34,259 bases of DNA from an uncultured Frankiales bacterium (GTDB lineage: Bacteria > Actinomycetota > Actinomycetes > Mycobacteriales > SCTD01). A model generated the notes under the pieces. That model saw only the letters and a list, made by a program, of their open reading frames with translations, was not told the origin of the DNA and did not search any database. The stretch's first letter is position 1. Each line of letters begins with the position of its first letter. The position numbers and the translations under genes were made by a program. This document shows positions 26,109-32,367 of the stretch, piece by piece. The stretch lies in NCBI GenBank assembly GCA_946479905.1, contig CAMLIA010000024.1, positions 1-34,259 of the forward strand. The letters run 5' to 3'.

Positions 26109-26792
26109 ATGGCGATCAACGTACGGCTGGACGAGCTCATCGCGGCCATCCGCAAGGTCCACACCGACCCCCTCGAGCAGCTCACCGACGCGGTGATGGC
26201 CGCCGAGCACCTCGGCGAGGTGGCTGACCACCTCATCGGGCACTTCGTCGACCAGGCCCGCCGATCCGGAGCCTCGTGGACGGAGATCGGTCAGAGCATG
26301 GGCGTCACGAAGCAGGCCGCGCAGAAGCGCTTCGTGGCTAAGGAGCTCGACCCGGCAGAGGGCTTCCAGCGCTTCACGCCGCGGGCCCGCAACGTGGTCG
26401 TCGCGTCGATGAACGCCGCCGTCGAGAGCCACCACGGCGAGATCTCCCCGGCGCACCTGGCGCTGGGGCTGCTCGCGGAGCCGGAGTCCCTCGCCGTCGT
26501 GCTGCTCGCGAAGCAGGGCGTCCACGCCGCCGCGCTGCGGGAGGCCGCGCTCGCCACCCTGCCGCCGGCAGACGACGAGGTGCCTGAGCCGGTCCCCTTC
26601 GACGCCGACACCCGCAAGGTCCTCGAGCTCACCTTCCGCGAGGCGCTCCGGCTCGGGCACAACTACGTCGGCACCGAGCACCTGCTGCTGTCCCTGCTGG
26701 AGCACGAGGGCGGCTCCGGCCTGCTCAGTGGCCTCGGCGTCGACAAGGAGACCGTGGACCGCGACCTCGAGGAGGTCCTGTCGTCCGGGTGA
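26109..26792 (+). CDS. Clp N-domain protein with N-terminal helix-turn-helix
   Basis: A 227-aa protein. Residues about 55-76 (SWTEIGQSMGVTKQAAQKRF) read as a helix-turn-helix, and the rest (about 86-225) resembles the Clp_N double repeat of ClpA/ClpC (FTPRARNVVVASMNAA and GHNYVGTEHLLLSLLEHEGG) without any ATPase domain. The N-domain normally binds ClpS or substrates, so this looks like a DNA-binding protein coupled to Clp sensing. The promoter overlaps two operator copies, which suggests autoregulation, but this is inference. Known in actinobacteria as a Clp protease N-terminal domain protein. Confidence 0.85.
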   Translation: MAINVRLDELIAAIRKVHTDPLEQLTDAVMAAEHLGEVADHLIGHFVDQARRSGASWTEIGQSMGVTKQAAQKRFVAKELDPAEGFQRFTPRARNVVVASMNAAVESHHGEISPAHLALGLLAEPESLAVVLLAKQGVHAAALREAALATLPPADDEVPEPVPFDADTRKVLELTFREALRLGHNYVGTEHLLLSLLEHEGGSGLLSGLGVDKETVDRDLEEVLSSG

Positions 26793-26817
26793 GAGCGGTC
26801 GCTGTCATCCTGTGACG

Positions 26818-27063
26818 GTGCGGGCGTTCATGGCGGCGGCAGCCACGTTGGCGGGGGTGATCCTGGGCAGCTTCGTCGGCCTGGGCGTCTTCACGGCGGT
26901 CAACGGGGCCGACACCTGCGCGTCGTACACGAAGGTCAACACGCCGTTCGGTGCGCGGACCGTCTGCGTCCAGGCGTCCGAGCGGCCCTACGTCGTCGTC
27001 GCGGTCCTGCTCTGCGTGCTGCTCTGCCACCTGTGGATGTGGTGGATGCTCCGCGACGACTGA
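26818..27063 (+). CDS. Small two-helix membrane protein, unknown
   Basis: An 81-aa protein with hydrophobic segments at residues about 3-28 and 57-77, joined by a segment with two cysteines (DTCASY and RTVCVQ) that may form an extracellular disulfide. Starts at the GTG at 26818, with a CATCCT hexamer 6 nt upstream that fits the weaker end of the local -10 pattern. I recognise no family. It lies between the Clp-N gene and a hairpin shared with the tRNA. Confidence 0.6.
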   Translation: MRAFMAAAATLAGVILGSFVGLGVFTAVNGADTCASYTKVNTPFGARTVCVQASERPYVVVAVLLCVLLCHLWMWWMLRDD

Positions 27064-27088
27064 CGACCTCGTGGGGCGCGGGATCTCG

Positions 27089-27129
27089 TGCGGGGTGATC
27101 GGGCGGGCTTGCGCCTCGACCACCCCGCA
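27089..27129. terminator. Strong hairpin between convergent genes
   Basis: TGCGGGGTGATCG (27089-27101) pairs with CGACCACCCCGCA (27117-27129), 13 bp with one A-C mismatch. An outer pair CTCGTGG/CCACGAG (27068-27074 and 27136-27142) extends the fold right up to the tRNA 3' end. It probably terminates both the plus-strand membrane gene and the minus-strand tRNA. Confidence 0.65.
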
Positions 27130-27142
27130 ACAGCACCACGAG

Positions 27143-27217
27143 TAGGGCCGGCGAGATTCGAACTCGCACTGTTCTGGACCTAAACCAGACGCCTCCTGCC
27201 AGTTGGGCTACGGCCCC
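27143..27217 (-). tRNA. tRNA with UAG anticodon, short variable arm
   Basis: A 75-nt cloverleaf on the minus strand. Acceptor GGGGCCG pairs with CGGCCCT (G1-U72 wobble at the end), discriminator A73. D arm GCC...GGC with a TGG core, anticodon stem TCTGG/CCAGA, loop TTTAGGT giving anticodon UAG (would read CUA, leucine) with G37, variable region of only 5 nt, T arm GCGAG-TTCGAAT-CTCGC. CCA is not encoded. Bacterial leucine tRNAs normally have a long variable arm, so the identity is uncertain. The first 10 nt overlap the HNH gene. Confidence 0.85.
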
Positions 27218-27843
27218 TTCTTCCTGCACCACGTGGCGGTCTGCGCGTGGCAGTTCGGGCACAGGAACCTCAGGTTAACCAACCGGTTGTCCAGCCAGTC
27301 GCCGTTGATGTGGTCGATCGCGAGGACGATCGGCCTCGCGCGCCAGGTCCCGTCGCAGGCACACAGAGCGCAGACGTAGGGCACTCCCGACTCGAGCATG
27401 GCGCGCAGGAGCTGGCCCCGCTTCAGCCGCAGCGACCCCGAAGGGCGGATGACGAGCACCTCCGCTGCGGGCTTGCGTCGACCGGGGGCGCCACGCGCGT
27501 AGGCCTGGCCGAGGAAGTGCGTCGTGTCGAGCCCCTCGCGCCTGATGCGGTTGCTGATGTGGAAGTGCGACCCTCCCGCGGGCTTGATGCCCAGCCTCCG
27601 CATGACCTCCGCGACACTCACCGACGACGCGACCGCGGCGGCCAGCTCCTCGCGTGAGTACTGGCCGCGAGGTGAGCGGTTCCAAGGGGAGATGTCGATG
27701 TCGTGACGGTTGAGGCGCGCCCACATGTCGCGGCGTCGCCAGGGTGTGCTGTCGACGCCGAGGTACTGCAGGAACTCGGTCATGCTGCTCACGAACGCCG
27801 CCCCCACGACGAGGTCCGGCAGCGGGTACTTGGGCTTCGGCAT
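27208..27843 (-). CDS. HNH endonuclease overlapping a tRNA
   Basis: A 211-aa HNH nuclease. The C-terminal domain has CALCACDG, the H-N core LAIDHINGDWLDNRLVNLRFLCPNCHAQT and so a complete HNH zinc-finger motif. The N-terminal part (SREELAAAVASSVSVAEVMRRLGI, NRIRREGLDTTHFLG) matches a helical DNA-binding region common in actinobacterial HNH proteins. I choose the ATG at 27843, since a GACCGT box ends 7 nt before it; a GTG at 27909 is possible. The stop TAG lies inside the tRNA (its bases 8-10), so both are likely on one transcript. Nuclease target unknown. Confidence 0.82.
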   Translation of the reverse strand: MPKPKYPLPDLVVGAAFVSSMTEFLQYLGVDSTPWRRRDMWARLNRHDIDISPWNRSPRGQYSREELAAAVASSVSVAEVMRRLGIKPAGGSHFHISNRIRREGLDTTHFLGQAYARGAPGRRKPAAEVLVIRPSGSLRLKRGQLLRAMLESGVPYVCALCACDGTWRARPIVLAIDHINGDWLDNRLVNLRFLCPNCHAQTATWCRKKGP

Positions 27844-27939
27844 GGACCAACGGTCGAGACGCGGTCCGACCGGACACGACACCACCAGCGGCCGGACGCG
27901 GCTGTCCACATCGGCGCGCGAGGGTGTTGCCTGCAGGCG

Positions 27940-28407
27940 TCAGCCGAGGGCGTTGTCCTTCATGAGCTTGGCGACGTGACCGGTGGCCTTGACGCCGTAC
28001 AGCGCCTGCTCGACCTTGCCCTTCTCGTCGAGGAGGAAGGTGGAGCGGATCACCCCGGTGACCTTCTTGCCGTACATCATCTTCTCGCCGTAGGCGCCGT
28101 AGGCCGCGAGCGTCTCCTTGGAGACGTCGGAGAGCAGCGGGAAGGTGAGGCCCTCCGCCTCGCGGAACTTCGCCAGCTTCTCGGGCTTGTCCGGGGACAG
28201 GCCGATCACGGCGTAGCCGGCGTCGGTGAAGACCGAGAGGTTGTCGCGGAAGTCGCAGGCCTGCTTGGTGCAGCCGGGCGTCATGGCGGCCGGGTAGACG
28301 TAGAGGACGACCTTCTTGCCCTTGAGGTCCGACAGCTTCACGATCGTGCCGGTGTCGTCCGGGAGGGCGAAGGCGGGAGCCTTGTCGCCGGGGGAGAGTC
28401 GCGTCAT
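27940..28407 (-). CDS. bcp: Thioredoxin-dependent peroxiredoxin Bcp
   Basis: A 155-aa peroxidase that reduces peroxides with thiol partners. The N terminus has the thioredoxin-fold start (GDKAPAFALPDDTG) and active site C46 and C51 in YPAAMTPGCTKQACDF. The C-terminal portion is of normal length. It is likely leaderless: TAGGGT ends 7 nt before the ATG at 28407. It lies downstream of the nickel transporter on the same strand and is followed by the HNH/tRNA pair. Confidence 0.96.
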   Translation of the reverse strand: MTRLSPGDKAPAFALPDDTGTIVKLSDLKGKKVVLYVYPAAMTPGCTKQACDFRDNLSVFTDAGYAVIGLSPDKPEKLAKFREAEGLTFPLLSDVSKETLAAYGAYGEKMMYGKKVTGVIRSTFLLDEKGKVEQALYGVKATGHVAKLMKDNALG

Positions 28408-28414
28408 GCGAGAG

Positions 28415-28420
28415 ACCCTA
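28415..28420 (-). promoter_or_regulatory. -10 box TAGGGT of bcp
   Basis: Ends 7 nt before the bcp ATG; its first three bases are the stop codon of the nickel transporter gene. Confidence 0.5.
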
Positions 28421-29542
28421 AGCCGCCTGCTCCTCGAGGCACTCGGCGGCTGAGGCGGCGGACGCGGCGGAGGTCTCCCAGCGCTGCTCCACCCGGCCGA
28501 AGTGCCAGATGCCGAGGGCGAGCAGCCACATGCCGACGAAGACGCCCACCAGCAGGAAGCCGGCCCGGTTGAGGTCGAAGCCGTTCGCGTAGTCCCAGAA
28601 GCCCCCGGACAGCTGCAGCTGTCCGGAGAGCACCTGGGCGACCTCGAGCCCCCCGATGAGGGCGGCGACGACGACGGACAGGCCGGTGATGACGAGGTTG
28701 TAGTAGACCTTGCGGACCGGCCGTGAGAACGCCCAGCCGTAGGCGAAGTTCATGAAGGTGCCGTCGATCGTGTCGAGCAGCGACATGCCCGCGGCGAACA
28801 GCAGCGGCAGCGACAGCAGCGCCCAGAAGGGCAGGCCGGCAGCGACCGACGACCCGGCCAGCACGAGCAGCGCGATCTCGGTGGCGGTGTCGAAGCCGAG
28901 GCCGAACAGGACACCGAGGGGGTACATCTTCCAGCTGCTGTCGACCGAGCGGGCCAGCGGACCGAAGAAGCGCATGAGCAGCCCGCGGTTGGCCAGCTGC
29001 TCCTCGAGCTCGTCCTCGTCGTAGCGCCCCTGCCGGAGGTCGGCGAAGACCCGCAGGATGCCCACCAGCACGACGAGGTTGAGCAGCGCGATGAGCAGCA
29101 GGAAGGTGCCGCTCACGGACGTGCCGATGACATCGGTGTAGTGGTGCAGCGCGCTGCCCGAGTCGCGCACCTGGGACCCGAGCGCCCTGGCGCCGAGCCC
29201 GAGCAGCACGGTGAGGGCGAGCACCACGGAGGAGTGCCCGAGGGAGAAGAAGAACCCGACGCCGAGCGGCCGCTTGCCCTCCGCCATCAGCTTGCGGGTG
29301 GTGCCGTCGATGGCGGCGATGTGGTCGGCGTCGAACGCGTGCCGCATGCCGAGCGTGTAGGCGAGCGCACCGGTCCCGAGCCCGAACGTCGACGTCGCGT
29401 CGATCCGGTAGTGACCGCGGGCCCCCAGCCACAGCAGCAGCCCACCCACGACGTGCAGCAGCGCGACGAAGGAGAGCATGCCGGCAAGCCGGGTCCGCTC
29501 GTCGGCAGCGAGACGGACCCGCGCGAGCGGGAGGACGGTCAC
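28418..29542 (-). CDS. NiCoT-family nickel/cobalt transporter
   Basis: A 374-aa membrane permease of the HoxN/NixA family, which brings Ni2+ or Co2+ into the cell. Eight or so transmembrane segments; the signature HAFDADH is at residues 68-74 and the second motif LGFDTATE lies further on, both needed for transport. The GTG start has no ribosome site, and a palindrome with a Nur-like box lies 23-55 bp upstream, suggesting metal-responsive control. Nickel would serve urease, hydrogenase or superoxide dismutase, none of which is in this window; cobalt use is the alternative. Confidence 0.94.
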   Translation of the reverse strand: MTVLPLARVRLAADERTRLAGMLSFVALLHVVGGLLLWLGARGHYRIDATSTFGLGTGALAYTLGMRHAFDADHIAAIDGTTRKLMAEGKRPLGVGFFFSLGHSSVVLALTVLLGLGARALGSQVRDSGSALHHYTDVIGTSVSGTFLLLIALLNLVVLVGILRVFADLRQGRYDEDELEEQLANRGLLMRFFGPLARSVDSSWKMYPLGVLFGLGFDTATEIALLVLAGSSVAAGLPFWALLSLPLLFAAGMSLLDTIDGTFMNFAYGWAFSRPVRKVYYNLVITGLSVVVAALIGGLEVAQVLSGQLQLSGGFWDYANGFDLNRAGFLLVGVFVGMWLLALGIWHFGRVEQRWETSAASAASAAECLEEQAA

Positions 29543-29565
29543 GGGGACGACTCAAGCACGCCGAG

Positions 29566-29598
29566 GGGTCTAGTTGCAAAGCCTTGGCAACTAGACCC
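29566..29598. promoter_or_regulatory. 12-bp inverted repeat with Nur-like box
   Basis: GGGTCTAGTTGC (29566-29577) and GCAACTAGACCC (29587-29598) are perfect arms around a 9-nt loop, containing the egtD stop. Inside lies TTGCAA-N5-TGGCAA (29574-29590), one base from the published Streptomyces Nur-box form tTGCaa-N5-ttGCAA as I remember it. It may be a nickel-dependent operator for the transporter or a terminator after egtD. Confidence 0.6.
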
Positions 29599-30529
29599 GG
29601 CGGGCGAGCGTGACCGAGAAGTCGCCGGCGGCGTCGGTCCACGTCGTCTCGACCCGGAACCCCGCGTCGGCGAGCTCGCTGCGCAGCCCCTCGACGCGGA
29701 ACTTGGCGCTCGTCTCCGTGAGGATCTCCTCGCCGGCGCCGATCCGCCACTGCAGCCCCAGGACGGGTACGACGAGGGCGCGCCGTGCCCGCAGCCGCAT
29801 CTCGATGCGGTCCTCGGCGTCGTTCCAGACCGCGACGTGGTCGAAGTCGTCGGGGTCGAGGTCGACGTCGAGCTCACGGGCCAGGACGTGCAGCACGTTC
29901 TTGTTGAAGGCGGCGGTGACGCCCGCGCTGTCGTCGTACGCCCGGACCAGCCGCTCGGTGTCCTTGACGAGGTCGGCCCCCAGCAGGAACAGGTCGCCCG
30001 GGGCCGTGGCGCGGAACACCCGGCGCAGGAACGCAGCCCTCGGGCCGGGGGTGAGGTTGCCGATCGTGGACCCGAGGAAGGCGACCAGCCGGTCGCCGTC
30101 GTGCCCGGGCAGCGGCGCGAGCTCGTCCTCGAAGTCGGCGACGATGCCGCGCACCTCGATCGCGGGGAAGTCGCGCGTGATGCGCACCGCGGCGTCGCGG
30201 ATCGGCTCCTCGCTGACGTCGAGCGGGACGAACAGCTCCGGACGCACCGACTCCAGCAGCAGCCGGGTCTTGCGCGAGTAGCCGGCGCCGAGCTCGATGA
30301 GGGTGCCGACGTGCGGCAGGTCGCCGGCGTGCGCCGTGAGGATCGCGGTCTCGGTGCGGGTGGGGTAGTACTCCGGCAGCTCGGTGATGTCGTCGAAGAG
30401 CTGGCTGCCCTTCTCGTCGTAGAACCACTTCGGCGGGATCTCGACCGGTGTCCTCGTCAGCCCCGCCCGCACGTCGGCCGCCAGCCGACCGGGGTCGGGG
30501 GCCCGCCGGACCTCGACCGACCAGCTCAT
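29591..30529 (-). CDS. egtD: L-histidine N-alpha-methyltransferase EgtD
   Basis: Transfers three methyl groups from SAM to histidine to make hercynine, the first step of ergothioneine synthesis. 312 aa. The SAM site reads LIELGAGYSRKTRLLLE, with FLGSTIGNLTPG following; the N-terminal WFYDEKGSQLFDDITELPEYYPTR is a family hallmark. ATG start overlaps the egtB stop (ATGA). The IR at 29566-29598 contains its stop. Neighbours egtA, egtC and egtE of the full pathway are not in this window. Confidence 0.96.
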   Translation of the reverse strand: MSWSVEVRRAPDPGRLAADVRAGLTRTPVEIPPKWFYDEKGSQLFDDITELPEYYPTRTETAILTAHAGDLPHVGTLIELGAGYSRKTRLLLESVRPELFVPLDVSEEPIRDAAVRITRDFPAIEVRGIVADFEDELAPLPGHDGDRLVAFLGSTIGNLTPGPRAAFLRRVFRATAPGDLFLLGADLVKDTERLVRAYDDSAGVTAAFNKNVLHVLARELDVDLDPDDFDHVAVWNDAEDRIEMRLRARRALVVPVLGLQWRIGAGEEILTETSAKFRVEGLRSELADAGFRVETTWTDAAGDFSVTLARRV

Positions 30530-31746
30530 CGGGCCAGCCTCAGGCCGGAGAACGCCCACCGGGAGTGCGCGGGGAAGAAGTTGCGGTAGCTGATCCGCTC
30601 GTGCCCCGGCGGTGTGGCGCAGGAGGCCCCGCGCAGCACGTGCTGGTCGTTCATGAACTTGCCGTTGTACTCGCCCACCGCGCCGGGGGCGGGCCGGAAG
30701 CCGGGGTACGGGAGGTACTGCGACGCCGTCCACTCCCACACGTCGCCGACCATGTGGTCGCCGGCGAGCCCGGGGTGCAGCCGCGCGAGGTCCAGCAGCT
30801 GCCCGCGCCGCGGCTCCACGTCGCGCGCGGCCACCTCCCACTCGAACTCGGTGGGCAACCGGCAGCCGGCCCATCGGGCGTAGGCGTCGGCCTCGAAGTA
30901 CGACACGTGCACGACCGGCTCGCCCGACCGGAGCTCTCGCACGCCGGCGGTCGTGAACGTCATCCAGGTGCCGTCGACGTCCCACCAGTACTCGGGGGAG
31001 CGCCAGCCCTCGCGCTGGACCGCCGCCCAGCCGTCCGACAGCCACACGTCCGGTCGCTGGTAGCCGCCGTCGGCCATGAACGCGAGCCAGTCCTCGACCG
31101 TCACCGCGCGGGTGGCGATCTCGAAGTCCTCCAGGAACACCCGGTGCCGCGGCCCCTCGTTGTCGAACGCGAAGCCGTCGCTCGCCCCGACCTCGTGCAG
31201 GCCGCCCGCGACTCCGCGGAACGCGAGCGGAGCGGACGGCGGGTTGTCCTCGGGGCCGCGGGTGATGTACGCCGGGCCGAAGGCGTGCCGTGACAGCAGG
31301 TGCTTCACGTCCATGACCAGCAGCTCCTGGTGCTGCTGCTCGTGGTTGATGCCGAGCTCGATGAGGGCGAGCACCGGGTCAGCCGGGTCCATCGCCAGCA
31401 GCGCCTCGACCGCGTCGTCGACGTACCGGCGGTAGCGCCCCACCTCCTCCACACCTGGCCGGGTGACGAGGCCCCGCTCCGGCCGCGGGTGCCGCGGGCC
31501 GACGGCCTCGTAGTAGCTGTTGAACAGGTAGCGGAAGGAGGCGTCGTACGGCTCGAAGTCCCGCGACCCCAGCACGAACTCCTCGTAGAACCACGTGGTG
31601 TGCGCCCGGTGCCACTTCACGGGCGACGCGTCCGGCATGGACTGCGCGGTCTGGTCCTCGGCCGAGAGCGGGGCGGCCAGCGCCTCGGTGAGGGCCCGTG
31701 AGCCGGTGAAGCGGTCGGTGAGCGTCGACGTGCGGACGAGCGACAT
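30526..31746 (-). CDS. egtB: Ergothioneine synthase EgtB (iron-dependent sulfoxide synthase)
   Basis: Non-haem iron enzyme joining gamma-glutamylcysteine or cysteine to hercynine with O2. 406 aa from the ATG at 31746 (ribosome site GAAGGGTGAAG just upstream); a TTG at 31776 would add ten residues but is unlikely. An N-terminal DinB-like domain carries the iron ligands (KWHRAHTTWFYEEF and NHEQQHQE), and the C-terminal FGE-sulfatase domain ends with SYRNFFPAHSRWAFSGLRLAR. With egtD it forms the minimal pathway. The upstream DUF1684 gene is 36 bp away, same strand. Confidence 0.95.
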   Translation of the reverse strand: MSLVRTSTLTDRFTGSRALTEALAAPLSAEDQTAQSMPDASPVKWHRAHTTWFYEEFVLGSRDFEPYDASFRYLFNSYYEAVGPRHPRPERGLVTRPGVEEVGRYRRYVDDAVEALLAMDPADPVLALIELGINHEQQHQELLVMDVKHLLSRHAFGPAYITRGPEDNPPSAPLAFRGVAGGLHEVGASDGFAFDNEGPRHRVFLEDFEIATRAVTVEDWLAFMADGGYQRPDVWLSDGWAAVQREGWRSPEYWWDVDGTWMTFTTAGVRELRSGEPVVHVSYFEADAYARWAGCRLPTEFEWEVAARDVEPRRGQLLDLARLHPGLAGDHMVGDVWEWTASQYLPYPGFRPAPGAVGEYNGKFMNDQHVLRGASCATPPGHERISYRNFFPAHSRWAFSGLRLAR

Positions 31747-31782
31747 GCTCTTCACCCTTCCCCAAAGCTGTGACAAAAAGGC

Positions 31783-32367
31783 TTACGTCTGCCGAACGCT
31801 TTCGGATGGCAGCTGCTCGCCCACCGGGACGGCCACGTCGAGCACGTTGCCCTCGGGCGCCAGCGGGCAGCTCCACGCGGGGTCGTAGGCGCAGCTGGGG
31901 TGGTAGAGGAAGTTGAGGTCGACGACGACCGCACCGCCCAGGTCGGCCCCCTTCGCCGTGTCCAGCAGGTAGCGCCCCGCGCCGTAGGACGTCGTGCCGG
32001 CCGTGCGGTCCCGGAGCGGCACGAACAGGCCGCCTGCGTAGTCGGCGAGCCACCAGGCGTCGAGGGACCCCCACGGCGTGCGGAGCACCCCCACCCGGTC
32101 CATCGTGACGTCGCCGTTCAGGGTCCGGCGCGCGGCCGGGGCGGGCTCGAGGGGGACCTCGACCCGCCAGGCAGGGTCGTACGCCGGGACCGGCAGGCCC
32201 GTGGAGCGGCGCGGGTCGTCCGGCAGCAGCGGGGACTGGCTGGAGGAGCGGAACAGCTCGTCGCGCCCGCGTCGCCACAGCGCGTGTCCTCGCTCCGGCG
32301 ACGAGGCCCGCACCTCGGCGTACAGCTCGGTGACTGCGCGCCGCCAGGCGAGCAGGTCCAGCGTCAT
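31783..32367 (-). CDS. DUF1684 domain protein
   Basis: A 194-aa protein of the DUF1684 family. Typical pieces are visible: YDPAWRVEVPLEP, GSLDAWWLADYAGGLFVPLRDRT, and LDLNFLYHPSCAYDPAWSCPLAPEGN-type sequence near the C terminus, with conserved cysteines there. No known enzymatic role; members are cytosolic. ATG start overlaps the flavin reductase stop (ATGA) and egtB follows, so a redox-linked or sulfur-linked function is possible. That is only context. Confidence 0.88.
   Translation of the reverse strand: MTLDLLAWRRAVTELYAEVRASSPERGHALWRRGRDELFRSSSQSPLLPDDPRRSTGLPVPAYDPAWRVEVPLEPAPAARRTLNGDVTMDRVGVLRTPWGSLDAWWLADYAGGLFVPLRDRTAGTTSYGAGRYLLDTAKGADLGGAVVVDLNFLYHPSCAYDPAWSCPLAPEGNVLDVAVPVGEQLPSESVRQT

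Noticed and set aside
27844..27909. GTG at 27909 as start of the HNH gene
   Set aside because: It adds 22 residues without domain character and lacks a -10 or ribosome site at the right distance; the ATG at 27843 has GACCGT 7 nt before it.
28404..29750. 448-aa minus-strand frame over the nickel transporter
   Set aside because: Arginine- and alanine-rich shadow; the transporter in the other frame has clear membrane segments and metal motifs.
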